The position numbers and the translations under genes were made by a program. A DNA stretch of 64,000 nucleotides from Dasania sp. GY-MA-18 (GTDB lineage Bacteria > Pseudomonadota > Gammaproteobacteria > Pseudomonadales > Dasaniaceae), in assembly GCF_024734385.1 (NCBI RefSeq), contig NZ_JANHAP010000003.1, forward strand, positions 186,001-250,000, written 5' to 3'. The notes under the pieces were generated by a model. That model was not told where the DNA came from. It did no database searches and saw only the letters and a program-made list of their open reading frames with translations. Below, in pieces: positions 37,045 to 47,371 of the stretch (its first letter is position 1; every line of letters starts with the position of its first letter).

Positions 37045-39036
37045 ATGCCGTCACGTAGCGAATTAGCTAACGCCATCCGCGCACTCAGTATGGATGCTGT
37101 GCAGCAAGCCAAATCCGGCCACCCGGGTGCCCCTATGGGTATGGCTGATATAGCCGAAGTACTGTGGAACGACTTCCTACAGCACAACCCCGCTAACCCC
37201 AACTGGCCCGACCGCGACCGCTTTGTACTATCTAACGGCCATGGCTCTATGCTGATTTACTCGCTATTGCACCTCAGCGGCTATGAGCTACCCATAGAGG
37301 AGCTGAAAAATTTCCGCCAATTGCACTCCAAAACCCCAGGCCACCCCGAATACGGTTATGCGCCGGGTATTGAAACCACCACCGGCCCGCTGGGCCAGGG
37401 CATTACCAATGCTGTGGGCATGGCGGTAGCCGAGAAGGCCTTAGCCGCACAATTTAACCGCCCCGGCCATAATGTGGTGGATCACCACACCTATGTGTTT
37501 TTAGGTGATGGCTGTTTAATGGAAGGTATTTCCCACGAAGCCTGCTCGCTGGCCGGTACCTTGGGCTTGGGCAAACTGATTGCCTTTTACGACGACAACG
37601 GCATTTCTATAGATGGTGAGGTTGAAGGTTGGTTTACCGACGATACCCCCAAGCGTTTTGAATCTTACGGCTGGCATGTAGTGCCCGCAGTAGACGGCCA
37701 CGATAGCACTGCGATTAAGCTGGCCATAGAAGAGGCTCATGCCTCGGACAAGCCCACCCTGATCTGCTGTAAAACCATTATCGGTAAGGGCTCGCCTAAT
37801 AAAGAAGGCAAAGAAGATTGCCACGGCGCGCCACTGGGTGATGAAGAGATTGCGCTAGTGCGTGAAACTCTGGGCTGGAAGCACGCACCTTTTGAAATCC
37901 CCGCCGATATTTATGCCGGTTGGGATGCTAAAGAGCAGGGCCAAGCTTTAGAAAGCGACTGGGATAAACGCTTTGAAGCCTATGCCGAAGCTCACCCCGA
38001 GTTGGCCGTAGAGCTGGCCCGCCGTTTAAGCGGCGACCTGCCGGAAGATTTTAGTGCCCAAGCTGAGGCCTATATACAGCAGCTACAAGCCGATGGCGCT
38101 AGCATAGCCTCGCGCAAAGCCTCGCAAAATACCCTAAACGCCTACGGCCCGTTACTGCCTGAGTTATTAGGCGGTTCCGCTGACTTGGCGGGTTCTAACC
38201 TGACCTTGTGGAGTGGTTCTAAAGGCATTAGCGCCGACGATGCCTCGGGCAACTATTTATTTTACGGTGTGCGCGAATTTGCCATGTCGGCGATGATGAA
38301 CGGTATCGCCTTGCACGGCGGCTTTATCCCCTACGGCGCGACCTTCCTGATGTTTATGGAGTACGCCCGCAACGCGGTACGCATGGCTGCTTTAATGAAG
38401 CAGCGCAGCATTTTTGTCTACACCCATGACTCTATAGGTCTGGGTGAAGACGGCCCCACCCACCAGCCGGTAGAGCAACTGACTGCCCTGCGCGCCACGC
38501 CTAATTTGGATACCTGGCGCCCCTGTGATGCGGTAGAGTCAGCGGTGAGCTGGAAAGCGGCGCTGGAGCGCAACGACGGCCCCGCGGCCTTGGTATTCTC
38601 TCGCCAAAATCTAGAGCACCAGCCTCGCACTGCCGAGCAAGTGGCCAACATCGCCAAGGGCGGTTACATCTTAAGCGATTGCGAAGGCGAGCCCGAAGCC
38701 ATACTGATTGCCACCGGCTCGGAAGTGGCTCTGGTGATGGCAGCCAAAGCACAGCTAGCCGATAAAAAGATACGAGTTGTATCTATGCCTTCTACCTCGG
38801 TATTCGACAGACAAGACGCCGCCTACCGCGAAAGCGTATTGCCTAGCAATGTGCTAGCCCGCGTTGCGGTTGAAGCCTTGCACCGCGATTTTTGGTACAA
38901 GTACGTAGGCTTAGATGGCCGTATCGTTGGCATGGAGACTTTCGGTGAGTCGGCCCCGGCAGGCGACTTAATGAAGCACTTTGGCTTTACCGTTGAAAAC
39001 GTTGTAGAAGCGATCAACGACTGCATAGCTGAGTAA
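37045..39036 (+). CDS. tkt: Transketolase
   Basis: Thiamine-diphosphate enzyme of the pentose phosphate pathway, 663 residues from ATG 37045. GGAG at 37032-37035 supports this start over ATG 37021. Motifs are [40 protein letters not shown] (ThDP binding), [20 protein letters not shown] and [20 protein letters not shown]. It starts the tkt-epd-pgk-fba cluster and is 5 nt from epd. Confidence 0.97.
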   Translation: MPSRSELANAIRALSMDAVQQAKSGHPGAPMGMADIAEVLWNDFLQHNPANPNWPDRDRFVLSNGHGSMLIYSLLHLSGYELPIEELKNFRQLHSKTPGHPEYGYAPGIETTTGPLGQGITNAVGMAVAEKALAAQFNRPGHNVVDHHTYVFLGDGCLMEGISHEACSLAGTLGLGKLIAFYDDNGISIDGEVEGWFTDDTPKRFESYGWHVVPAVDGHDSTAIKLAIEEAHASDKPTLICCKTIIGKGSPNKEGKEDCHGAPLGDEEIALVRETLGWKHAPFEIPADIYAGWDAKEQGQALESDWDKRFEAYAEAHPELAVELARRLSGDLPEDFSAQAEAYIQQLQADGASIASRKASQNTLNAYGPLLPELLGGSADLAGSNLTLWSGSKGISADDASGNYLFYGVREFAMSAMMNGIALHGGFIPYGATFLMFMEYARNAVRMAALMKQRSIFVYTHDSIGLGEDGPTHQPVEQLTALRATPNLDTWRPCDAVESAVSWKAALERNDGPAALVFSRQNLEHQPRTAEQVANIAKGGYILSDCEGEPEAILIATGSEVALVMAAKAQLADKKIRVVSMPSTSVFDRQDAAYRESVLPSNVLARVAVEALHRDFWYKYVGLDGRIVGMETFGESAPAGDLMKHFGFTVENVVEAINDCIAE

Positions 39037-39041
39037 GCAAC

Positions 39042-40070
39042 ATGATAAGGCTGGCAATTAATGGTTATGGCCGCATAGGGCGCTGCGTACTGCGCGCTCT
39101 ATATGAGGGGGGCTACCGCGAGCATATGCAAGTGGTGGCCATTAATGAGCCCGCCGATTTACCCACCATTGTTCACCTCACCAAGTACGATAGCACCCAC
39201 GGCCGCTTTAAGGCCGAGGTGAGCAGCTCGGCGGGCTGCCTGACGGTGAATGGCGATAGCATAGCTATTAGCCATCACGAAGCCCTAACGGATTTGCCCT
39301 GGGGGCAACAGCAGGTGGACTTAGTGTTGGAGTGCAGTGGTCGCTTTGATAGCCAAGCTGCCTTGCAACAGCATCTCACCCAAGGGGCCAAGCGGGTATT
39401 GCTATCGCAGCCCGGCGAAGCCGATATCAACGCCTTGGTTTATGGGGTAAATCACCAGCAATTAAGTGCGGCTGACACCATCGCTTCAGCCGCCTCTTGC
39501 ACCAGTAACTGCATAGTGCCGGTTATCGATATTTTGCATCAGGCCTTCACTATAGAGTCTGGCGGTATTACCACCATACACTCGGTGATGAACGACCAGC
39601 CCGTGCTGGACGGCTATCACCATACCGACCTGCGCAAAACTCGCGCCTCCAGCCACTCGATTATTCCGGTAGATACCGGCCTGGCCCAGGGTATAGATAG
39701 ATTACTGCCCAGTGTGAGCGGCCGCTTTACCGCCAGAGCCTTGCGGGTGCCCACCACCAATGTGTCGGCCATGGATTTATCGGTGATTGTTAAGCAGCCC
39801 GCCACCAGTGCCGCGGTTAATGAGCGCTTACAAGTCGCCGCTCAACAGCAGCTAAAGGGCGTGCTGGGCATTACCTACGAGCCGCTGGCCTCCTGCGATT
39901 TTAATCACGACACCCACTCCGGTGTGGTGGATGCCGCACAAACCCGGGTCAGTGGTAGTTTAGTCAATGTATTGGTGTGGTTTGACAACGAGTGGGCCTA
40001 TGCCAACCGCATGCTGGATATTGCCCAGTATTGGTATGAGCAAATAGACCATGGCAGTGTTTCATCCTAA
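39042..40070 (+). CDS. epd: Erythrose-4-phosphate dehydrogenase (GAPDH family)
   Basis: NAD-dependent GAPDH-like enzyme of 342 residues. It has the N-terminal LAINGYGRIGRCVLRAL, the active-site cysteine in ASCTSNC, and NDQPVLDGYHHTDLRKTRA, in which the loop after the active site is Epd-like. VWFDNEWAYANRM is near the end. Epd supplies 4-phosphoerythronate for pyridoxal phosphate synthesis. Position between tkt and pgk supports epd, although a glycolytic GAPDH role cannot be excluded from sequence alone. Confidence 0.85.
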   Translation: MIRLAINGYGRIGRCVLRALYEGGYREHMQVVAINEPADLPTIVHLTKYDSTHGRFKAEVSSSAGCLTVNGDSIAISHHEALTDLPWGQQQVDLVLECSGRFDSQAALQQHLTQGAKRVLLSQPGEADINALVYGVNHQQLSAADTIASAASCTSNCIVPVIDILHQAFTIESGGITTIHSVMNDQPVLDGYHHTDLRKTRASSHSIIPVDTGLAQGIDRLLPSVSGRFTARALRVPTTNVSAMDLSVIVKQPATSAAVNERLQVAAQQQLKGVLGITYEPLASCDFNHDTHSGVVDAAQTRVSGSLVNVLVWFDNEWAYANRMLDIAQYWYEQIDHGSVSS

Positions 40071-40104
40071 TAACGATAACGGACAGCAGTAAAAGGAAAA
40101 CATA

Positions 40105-41262
40105 ATGAGCGTCATCAAAATGGCCGACTTGGCCTTAGCGGGTAAACGGGTATTAATACGTGAAGACTTAAACGTACCCATTAGCGAAGGCCGAGTAACC
40201 AGCGATGCACGCATACGTGCGGCGCTGCCCACCATAGAGCTGGCCTTAAAAGCTGGCGCTAAAGTCTTGCTGATGTCGCATTTGGGTCGCCCCACCGAAG
40301 GCCAATACGAAAGTCAGTATTCACTAGCGCCCGTGGCCGAGCATTTGGGCGATTTATTAAACCGCGAAGTGCCCCTGATTAGCGATTGGCGCGAGGGTGT
40401 AGAGCTGGCCGATGGCGAGTTGGCCCTGCTAGAAAACGTACGCTTTAACCAAGGCGAAAAAGCCGACGACGAGGCGCTGGCCCAAGCCTACGCCAGCCTC
40501 TGTGATGTGTTTGTGATGGATGCCTTTGGCACCGCCCACCGCGCCCAGGCCTCTACTCACGGCGTAGCCAAGTTTGCCGAAGTGGCCTGTGCCGGGCCGC
40601 TATTGGCGGGTGAATTAGACGCGCTGGAAAAAGTCATGGCCAACCCCGCCAGGCCCTTGGTGGCGATAGTGGGCGGTTCCAAAGTTTCGACTAAGCTTAC
40701 GGTACTGGAAACACTATCCGAGGTAGCCGATCAGCTAATCGTGGGTGGTGGCATAGCCAATACCTTTTTGGCCGCCAGTGGTAAGCCGGTAGGTAAGTCA
40801 CTATGTGAGCACGATTTAATTCCGGTGGCACAAACTCTAATGGCCAAAACCACCATACCCGTACCCAGTGATGTAGTGACCAGTAAAGCATGGGGCGGTG
40901 CGGCCGAGCTGAAAAACGCCAGCGATGTGCAGGCCGACGACAGCATTTTTGATATAGGCCCTCAGGCCTCAGCTGAGATAGCTGAGATTTTAAGCAAGGC
41001 CAAAACTATCTTGTGGAACGGCCCGGTGGGGGTGTTTGAATTTGATCAGTTTGGCGCGGGCACTCAAGCCTTAAGCGAGGCCATAGCCAATAGCGCAGGT
41101 TTTTCAGTAGCCGGTGGCGGTGACACCCTAGCCGCCATAGACAAATACAATATCGCCGATAAAGTGTCCTACATCTCTACCGGCGGTGGTGCCTTTTTAG
41201 AATATGTGGAGGGTAAGGTGTTACCCGCTGTGGCCATGTTAGAGCAGCGGGCGAAAGGGTAA
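40105..41262 (+). CDS. pgk: Phosphoglycerate kinase
   Basis: 385 residues, standard for the enzyme. It contains [41 protein letters not shown]-type residues seen as [13 protein letters not shown], and [11 protein letters not shown] near the C-terminus. It transfers phosphate between 1,3-bisphosphoglycerate and ADP in glycolysis and gluconeogenesis. It follows epd by 34 bp, with AAAGGAAAAC as ribosome binding region. Confidence 0.98.
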   Translation: MSVIKMADLALAGKRVLIREDLNVPISEGRVTSDARIRAALPTIELALKAGAKVLLMSHLGRPTEGQYESQYSLAPVAEHLGDLLNREVPLISDWREGVELADGELALLENVRFNQGEKADDEALAQAYASLCDVFVMDAFGTAHRAQASTHGVAKFAEVACAGPLLAGELDALEKVMANPARPLVAIVGGSKVSTKLTVLETLSEVADQLIVGGGIANTFLAASGKPVGKSLCEHDLIPVAQTLMAKTTIPVPSDVVTSKAWGGAAELKNASDVQADDSIFDIGPQASAEIAEILSKAKTILWNGPVGVFEFDQFGAGTQALSEAIANSAGFSVAGGGDTLAAIDKYNIADKVSYISTGGGAFLEYVEGKVLPAVAMLEQRAKG

Positions 41263-41320
41263 AAGCTAGCGTTAAGAGCCAAGCTGCAATTGGCAAGAAA
41301 AAGCCTATTTGAAAATAAGG

Positions 41321-41386
41321 GATGCCGAATCGAGTTCGGCGTGACGCAAATTAAGTTGTACCGTCATACCGGCCTTGCGCCGGTAT
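41321..41386. repeat. REP-like intergenic palindromic element
   Basis: Two hairpins: GCCGAA-TCGAG-TTCGGC (41324-41340) and ATACCGGC-CTTGC-GCCGGTAT (41366-41386), joined by GTGACG. Translated on the - strand the first reads RHAELDSAS, a peptide often seen in false ORFs across dispersed bacterial palindromic repeats. It lies between pgk and fba. Only one copy is in this window. Confidence 0.7.
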
Positions 41387-41506
41387 CTATTGCCATTACC
41401 GAACAGCGATTTGAACAACGAGAAAACAGAATACAGCCGCGTTAAACATAGCGCGGCGCAAAGACAGTAACAATTAAAACTTAGGTCAATTATAAAGGAA
41501 ACTATC

Positions 41507-42571
41507 ATGGCACTTATCAGCATGCGTCAAATGTTGGATCACGCCGCCGAGCACGGTTACGGCGTACCCGCATTCAACGTGAATAACTTAGAGCAAACTC
41601 GCGCCATTATGGAAGCCGCCCGCGCCACTAACAGCCCGGTGATTATGCAAGCTTCAGCTGGCGCACGTAAGTACGCCGGTGCACCGTTTTTGCGTCATAT
41701 GATTTTGGCGGCTATAGAAGAGTTTCCAGAAATCCCCGTGGTTATGCACCAAGATCACGGCACCAGCCCGGCGGTATGCCAGCGTTCTATTCAATTGGGT
41801 TTTTCATCAGTCATGATGGACGGCTCTTTAGAGGCCGATGGCAAAACCCCTTCTAGCTATGAGTACAATGTAGACGTGACTCAACAAACTGTTGCCATGG
41901 CTCACGCCTGTGGTGTGTCGGTAGAGGGTGAGTTAGGTTGCTTGGGCTCTTTAGAAACAGGTGAGGCCGGTGAAGAAGACGGTGTAGGTGCTGCCGGAAA
42001 ATTAAGCCACGAACAAATGCTAACCGATCCCGAAGAAGCCGCTGACTTTGTTAAAAAGACTAACGTAGATGCCTTGGCAATTGCCTGTGGTACTTCTCAC
42101 GGTGCCTACAAATTTACGCGCCCACCTACGGGCGATATTTTGGCTATAGACCGTATTAAAGCCATACACGAGCGCATACCTAACACGCACTTAGTGATGC
42201 ACGGTTCTTCATCAGTGCCGCAAGATTGGTTAGCGATCATCAATGAGTTTGGTGGCGCCATACCCGAAACCTACGGTGTGCCGGTAGAGCAAATTTGCGA
42301 AGGTATTAAGCACGGTGTACGCAAGGTTAACATAGACACCGATTTGCGTTTGGCCTCTACCGGCGCAGTGCGTCGTTTTATGGCTGAAAACCCTGCCGAG
42401 TTTGACCCGCGTAAATACTTGCAGCAAACCATTAATGCTATGAGAGAAATCGTAGAGGCGCGTTTTGAAGCCTTTGGCACTGCCGGCAACGCCAGCAAAA
42501 TTAAGCCGGTATCACTGGAAGCTATGTTCCAGCGCTATGAGGCTGGTGAGCTAGACGCCAAAGTAAACTAA
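41507..42571 (+). CDS. fba: Class II fructose-1,6-bisphosphate aldolase
   Basis: Zinc-dependent aldolase of 354 residues (Calvin/CbbA-like subtype). It shows [36 protein letters not shown] with the zinc/catalytic residues, [26 protein letters not shown] and [28 protein letters not shown] precedes ATG 41507. The 244-bp gap from pgk, holding the REP-like element, suggests partly separate expression. A terminator follows. Confidence 0.97.
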   Translation: MALISMRQMLDHAAEHGYGVPAFNVNNLEQTRAIMEAARATNSPVIMQASAGARKYAGAPFLRHMILAAIEEFPEIPVVMHQDHGTSPAVCQRSIQLGFSSVMMDGSLEADGKTPSSYEYNVDVTQQTVAMAHACGVSVEGELGCLGSLETGEAGEEDGVGAAGKLSHEQMLTDPEEAADFVKKTNVDALAIACGTSHGAYKFTRPPTGDILAIDRIKAIHERIPNTHLVMHGSSSVPQDWLAIINEFGGAIPETYGVPVEQICEGIKHGVRKVNIDTDLRLASTGAVRRFMAENPAEFDPRKYLQQTINAMREIVEARFEAFGTAGNASKIKPVSLEAMFQRYEAGELDAKVN

Positions 42572-42590
42572 GTTTGAGTTGAATGCGCAA

Positions 42591-42613
42591 GGCGACCCTA
42601 GGTCGCCTTTTTT
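42591..42613 (+). terminator. Intrinsic terminator after fba
   Basis: GGCGACC-CTA-GGTCGCC stem-loop followed by six T. Confidence 0.92.
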
Positions 42614-42702
42614 ATGAGCGCTATTTGGTGCTTGTGTAGCCGTCCATAGGCTTGTTTAACAGCATTGCCTTTTTTGCATGCCCTTAGAGCTAGCTGTGGC
42701 GA

Positions 42703-44475
42703 TCAAAGGTTGGGGCAGAGTTCGGCCTGTGGCTTGCGGCGGCGAGAAATAAAAATACCCGAGTCGCTAAGTTTGGCCTGTGTTTTAGCTTCGCCAGCTA
42801 GGGTGGCGACTTCGTGATGTGACTTGCATTGTTCTACGTCGGGCTGGGCTAGGCCTATGGCCAGTGTTAGTAAGCCAAAAAATTGTTTCTGGCCTTGGCG
42901 ATCTACATGCCAGAGGCCGTTGTTGCTTAATTCTTTGGCATTATAAAAGCGCCTAACCTGCTGTTCAAAATCCTGTTTAATCTGCTGGCAGCAAGTTAGC
43001 CAGTCTGACTGTTGAAACACGGCGATAAAATCATCGCCGCCTATGTGACCAATAAAATCGTCGGCACTGGTGACCATTTTTTTTAATATATCTGATAGCA
43101 GCCGCAGCACCTGATCACCCATGTTATAGCCATAGTAATCGTTAAAGGCCTTAAAATTATTTAAATCAAAATAGGCGATGGTAAAAGCGCTGTGCTGTTG
43201 CAATAGTTTATCCACATGCTCATAGATGGGCACATTGCCTGGCAGTTGGCTTAAGGGATTGGCATAGCGGGCATAGCGTATTTGCTGTTCGGTAATTTTC
43301 TGCAGTAAGGTGCTGGTTTTTCCTATGCCGTAGTAGTTTTGGTTGTGGGTGATAATAAAATCCTGCTGCAAATTATCACTTTGGCAAGTGGTGAGTTTAC
43401 GGCTGACCTCTTCTAGAGAGGTGTTTAAATCCACGATCACTGCCTGTTGATTCATAAAGCCTAGCACGGACTTATGGCCGTATAACTCGCGGCTGTAGCG
43501 GCCGGTCATTAATTCTAAAACCGCCTGTCGTTCAACTAAGCCCAAAGGCGTGTCACCCTCGGTAACCGGCAGGCAGCGCAGGCTTTTGTTGCTGTGAAAT
43601 AAGTCAATAACACGGTTTAATGACCAGTTTTTATGTATGGCCGGATAGCTTAACGACATGTCGGCTACCGTTTGTGAAAGGCAATTAATGTTGTGATGAG
43701 GGTTGTCTATGGCGTGCAGCTTGTCTTGTATGGAGTGAAAGTTAGCCGGTATGGCCTTGGGTCTGCCTAAATAATAGCCTTGGCCAAATTGAATTTTTAA
43801 GGCGTGCACCACGGCCAGCTCTTCAGCTGTTTCTATGCCTTCGGCAATCACCTTACAGTCCAGTTCGTTGGCAATCTCCTGTATGGAGCGTACAAACTCG
43901 CGCTTTACTGGGTCTTCATTAATATTTTCTATAAAGTGGCGATCTATTTTGACGTAGTCCGGGCGCAGCTCTGACCAGGCTTTTAAGCCCGCATAGCCAG
44001 CACCCAAGTCATCGATGGCGACTTGAAAGCCCTTGTCGCGGAAGTGATCAAAGGAGCGCTTTAATAAATCGTAATCATCTAAAGGGTATTGTTCGGAAAG
44101 TTCTATAACAATATTTTTAGCAGGTATACTATATTGTGACAGTATCCAGTCAGTCATGCCGTGCTCATAACCGGCCTCGGCTAGGCTAACAGGGCTAACA
44201 TTAATAAACAGTTTGCCTTCGGCCTCGTACTGGCTAAAGCGCTTACAGGCGGCATCGCGGCAGGCGAATTCTAACTTAGAGAGGTTGCCTGATTTACTGG
44301 CCGTATCGAATAGCTGCAGTGGGTTATGCAAGGGGCTATTAGCAGGTCCGCGGGTTAGTGCCTCATAACCATGCAGTTCAGCTAGGCGTAGGTTAACAAT
44401 AGGTTGGAATACGGCGGTGAGTAAATTGTGCTTGATGATATTAAGCAGTTCGTCGGTATAAGCGATGGGTGACAT
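42703..44475 (-). CDS. EAL-CBS-GGDEF c-di-GMP signalling protein
   Basis: 590 residues from ATG at 44473-44475. The N-terminal EAL phosphodiesterase domain (about 1-245) keeps the catalytic set: YEALTRG, FINVSP, IELSEQY, AIDDLGAGYAG, DYVKIDRHF, AEGIETAEE and GQGYYLGRP. A pair of CBS-like modules (about 265-390) follows. The C-terminal GGDEF domain (about 410-575) has IGGDDFIAVF, a permitted variant. It may therefore degrade c-di-GMP, with the CBS pair as nucleotide sensor; cyclase activity is uncertain. The order is the reverse of the usual GGDEF-EAL. No membrane segment. It faces the next gene divergently across 104 bp. Confidence 0.9.
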   Translation of the reverse strand: MSPIAYTDELLNIIKHNLLTAVFQPIVNLRLAELHGYEALTRGPANSPLHNPLQLFDTASKSGNLSKLEFACRDAACKRFSQYEAEGKLFINVSPVSLAEAGYEHGMTDWILSQYSIPAKNIVIELSEQYPLDDYDLLKRSFDHFRDKGFQVAIDDLGAGYAGLKAWSELRPDYVKIDRHFIENINEDPVKREFVRSIQEIANELDCKVIAEGIETAEELAVVHALKIQFGQGYYLGRPKAIPANFHSIQDKLHAIDNPHHNINCLSQTVADMSLSYPAIHKNWSLNRVIDLFHSNKSLRCLPVTEGDTPLGLVERQAVLELMTGRYSRELYGHKSVLGFMNQQAVIVDLNTSLEEVSRKLTTCQSDNLQQDFIITHNQNYYGIGKTSTLLQKITEQQIRYARYANPLSQLPGNVPIYEHVDKLLQQHSAFTIAYFDLNNFKAFNDYYGYNMGDQVLRLLSDILKKMVTSADDFIGHIGGDDFIAVFQQSDWLTCCQQIKQDFEQQVRRFYNAKELSNNGLWHVDRQGQKQFFGLLTLAIGLAQPDVEQCKSHHEVATLAGEAKTQAKLSDSGIFISRRRKPQAELCPNL

Positions 44476-44579
44476 GCGCAAGTCCAAAATTAAAATACCG
44501 CTTAAGTGTAAAAGAGTTATATGACAGAAAAGTTGCAATATGATGAATCACCACACTTATAGCCAGAGGTGTTAAGTCC

Positions 44580-45536
44580 TTGACAGAACCTACTTTCAAT
44601 TTAGATGAGCTGCTGCAGACTTTGCCCAGTTTTAGTTTGTTGCAACGCCCTCATTATTCCCAGCCCGTATTGGATTACTTTAAATACTATGGCCTGGACT
44701 TTGAAAACCAATTTCAAGGTTTGCAGCATTATTTTGGCCGTATAGATTGCGACCCCTATCATATAGCCTGCCATTACTACGTAGCTAACGATGAGGCGGA
44801 AGCAAAAACAATAGTGATAGTCCATGGTTACTACGATCATGTGGGCTTGTATAAACATGTGATTGCGAATTGTTTAGAGCAGGGCTATAACCTGATAGCC
44901 TTTGACTTGCCAGGCCATGGCTTATCCAGTGGTGAGCGCACCCGGATTAGCCGCTTTGGTGAATACCAGCAAGTGTTAAAACAGCTCATTGCGCTATTTA
45001 ATCAACAGCAAATAACCGTTAATGCCTTGCTAGGGCAGAGTACGGGTGCAGCTATTGTTATGCAGTATGTGTTGGAAAATCCGCTGCCACCAAAAGCCTT
45101 AGTATTGTTGGCGCCCTTGTTTAAGCCCTGCCAGTGGCGCAGTGTTAATGTGTTTTATCAGATATTTAAAAGGTTTATCAAAAAATTACCGCGTCGCTTT
45201 GCCAATAATAGTCAGGATAAAAATTTTATTTATTTTTTAAAATATCAAGATCCCTTGCAAGCTAGGTGTACCCATTTAGATTGGGTGGGAGCTCTGGCAG
45301 AGTGGATAGCTGCGTTTAAATATTTTAAAGTCAGTAAAAACACAGCACTGATTGTGCAGGGCAGGGATGATAGTACTGTTGATTGGCAAAATAATATCAC
45401 CGCTATACATAAAAAATTGCCAAATGCCGATATACATTATATCGATGACGCGGGTCATCAATTAGTCAATGAATTGCCAGCGATACGCGATAACGTATTT
45501 ACCCTTATTAACCAATATCTAAGAGACCAAAATTAA
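44580..45536 (+). CDS. Alpha/beta hydrolase, monoglyceride lipase/lysophospholipase-like
   Basis: 318 residues starting at a TTG; AGAGG at 44565-44569 is correctly spaced and no better start is present. The fold is shown by VIVHGYYDHVGLYKHVI, FDLPGHGLSSGERTR, the nucleophile elbow LLGQSTGAAIV, the acid near GRDDSTVDW and the histidine in DDAGHQLVNE. Serine aminopeptidase S33-type domain. Lipid ester substrates are likely but not proven. Its stop is directly followed by the next gene's ATG. Confidence 0.85.
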   Translation: MTEPTFNLDELLQTLPSFSLLQRPHYSQPVLDYFKYYGLDFENQFQGLQHYFGRIDCDPYHIACHYYVANDEAEAKTIVIVHGYYDHVGLYKHVIANCLEQGYNLIAFDLPGHGLSSGERTRISRFGEYQQVLKQLIALFNQQQITVNALLGQSTGAAIVMQYVLENPLPPKALVLLAPLFKPCQWRSVNVFYQIFKRFIKKLPRRFANNSQDKNFIYFLKYQDPLQARCTHLDWVGALAEWIAAFKYFKVSKNTALIVQGRDDSTVDWQNNITAIHKKLPNADIHYIDDAGHQLVNELPAIRDNVFTLINQYLRDQN

Positions 45537-46925
45537 ATGTTGTCAGATGAAATATACCAACAGTTAGCAGCGTTGGTAGGGGATAAAAAAATCACCCGCG
45601 AAGCTACCGAGCTGAGTTATTGGGGTAAAGATAGTACGTCATTAATCGCCAATGCGGCAGCCATTATTTTTCCACAAAATATCGAGCAATTGCAGGCCGT
45701 AGTGCAATTGGCTAATCGAGAAAAAATAGCGCTGGTGCCTTCAGCTGGGCGCACGGGTTTATCGGGTGGCGCTGTGGCCGCTCAAGGAGAATTAGTCGTA
45801 TCGCTGCGGGATATGAATAGTATTAAACAATTTAATGCGGTAGATCGCACTGTGGTCTGCGAGGCGGGTGTCATTACTGCCGATTTACAAGCTTATGCCG
45901 AGCAGCAGGGTTTGTATTATCCGGTAGATTTTGCCTCTAGTGGCTCTAGCTTAATTGGTGGCAATATCAGTACCAATGCTGGTGGCATTAAAGTTTTAAA
46001 ATACGGCATGACCCGGCAGTGGGTGGCAGGTTTGAAAGTGGTGACCGGTGCTGGTGATATTTTAGATATGAACAAAAGCCTGCTTAAAAATAATACCGGT
46101 TACGATTTGCAGCAATTATTAATAGGCGCTGAAGGCACCCTGGGGTTTATTGCCGAGGCCACCATGCGCCTAACCCGATCGCCAGAAAATTTAACAGTAT
46201 TGCTGTTAGCGGTGCCCAGCTTAAGCGCGCTATTACAGGTATTAGCTCATTTTCAGGCAGGTATGGAGCTCACTGCTTTTGAGTTTTTTTCAGAACAGGC
46301 CTTGCAAAAAGTCACCACACAATTGCAGTTGCAAAGGCCCTGCGATGAAGTGGGCCAGTACTACACGTTAATAGAGTTTGAGGCTAAAGATGAGGCGATA
46401 GTTGATCAGGCCATGGCTTTATTTGAACAATGCCTAGAGCAGGGTATTGCCTTAGATGGGGTGATGAGCCAAAGCCAGGCGCAATATCAAAGCCTATGGC
46501 GGCTGCGGGAAGAGATTAGCTCAGTGTTGGCGCAGTGGCAGCCCTTCAAACATGATTTGTCCGTGCCGCCTTCGCAGCAAGGTGAATTTTTACTGGAAGT
46601 AGAAAAAATAATCAGCGAGTTAGCGCCGCAATATCAAGTGATATGGTATGGCCACATAGGCGATGGTAATGTGCACTTAAATATACTCAAACCCGATGAG
46701 CTGAATAAAACGGATTTCGACCTCAGCTGCAAGCTGCTTAGTGAAGAAATTTTTAAACACTTGGCCAGCTATCAAGGCAGTGTTTCTGCTGAACATGGCA
46801 TAGGCTTATTAAAGAAGGATTATTTGCATTACAGCCGCAGCGACTTAGAAATTGCTTTAATGAAGGGCATTAAGCAGCAGTTTGATCCTAATGGCATAAT
46901 GAACCCCGGCAAGATTTTTTCATAA
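45537..46925 (+). CDS. FAD-linked 2-hydroxyacid dehydrogenase (GlcD/D2HGDH-like)
   Basis: 462 residues of the FAD-binding PCMH (VAO) family. The FAD domain has VPSAGRTGLSGGAVA, GGNISTNAGGIKVLKYG and IGAEGTLGFIAEATMRL. The C-terminal domain ends with WYGHIGDGNVHLNIL and SAEHGIGLLKKDYL, the substrate and metal site typical of D-2-hydroxyglutarate or D-lactate dehydrogenases. D-2-hydroxyglutarate is a reasonable guess. It is coupled to the upstream hydrolase gene with no spacer. Confidence 0.88.
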   Translation: MLSDEIYQQLAALVGDKKITREATELSYWGKDSTSLIANAAAIIFPQNIEQLQAVVQLANREKIALVPSAGRTGLSGGAVAAQGELVVSLRDMNSIKQFNAVDRTVVCEAGVITADLQAYAEQQGLYYPVDFASSGSSLIGGNISTNAGGIKVLKYGMTRQWVAGLKVVTGAGDILDMNKSLLKNNTGYDLQQLLIGAEGTLGFIAEATMRLTRSPENLTVLLLAVPSLSALLQVLAHFQAGMELTAFEFFSEQALQKVTTQLQLQRPCDEVGQYYTLIEFEAKDEAIVDQAMALFEQCLEQGIALDGVMSQSQAQYQSLWRLREEISSVLAQWQPFKHDLSVPPSQQGEFLLEVEKIISELAPQYQVIWYGHIGDGNVHLNILKPDELNKTDFDLSCKLLSEEIFKHLASYQGSVSAEHGIGLLKKDYLHYSRSDLEIALMKGIKQQFDPNGIMNPGKIFS

Positions 46926-46958
46926 ACGAAATAAACAACAGCTGAAAGGAGAGTAGAA

Positions 46959-47339
46959 ATGGCTAAGAATCCAGTGGCTTGGTTTGAAATATATGTGGAT
47001 GATATGGCGAGAGCTCAAGCCTTTTACGAGTCGGTGTTTGCGGTGCGGCTACAGCCCTTAGGCGACCCCAGTGATAGCAGTATGGAAATGCAGGCCTTTC
47101 CCTCTGATATGGCAAGCTATGGTGTGACGGGGGCCTTAGTGAAAATGGATGGATTTGCTGCTGGGGGTAATAGCACATTAGTTTATTTTGGCTGTGATGA
47201 CTGTGCTGTTGAGGCTGCCCGTGTTACTGCGGCAGGTGGCAAAATGCAAAAAGCTAAAATGTCTATTGGTGAATACGGCTATATAGCCCTAGCGCTAGAT
47301 AGCGAAGGCAATATCTTTGGTCTGCATTCCATGCAGTAG
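46959..47339 (+). CDS. VOC (glyoxalase/bleomycin-resistance) family protein
   Basis: 126-residue single-domain VOC protein beginning NPVAWFEIYVDDMARAQAFY, with GYIALALDSEGNIFGLHS at the end. This subgroup is often annotated as a glyoxalase-like protein without a defined substrate. AAAGGAGAG gives a strong ribosome binding site. It lies 33 bp after the dehydrogenase gene. Confidence 0.88.
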   Translation: MAKNPVAWFEIYVDDMARAQAFYESVFAVRLQPLGDPSDSSMEMQAFPSDMASYGVTGALVKMDGFAAGGNSTLVYFGCDDCAVEAARVTAAGGKMQKAKMSIGEYGYIALALDSEGNIFGLHSMQ

Positions 47340-47371
47340 TTTGTTAATAATATTAAAGTGTCGATAAAGTT

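Noticed and set aside
41305-41523. 72-residue ORF on the - strand between pgk and fba
   Set aside because: It translates the REP-like palindrome (RHAELDSAS reading), a common false ORF.
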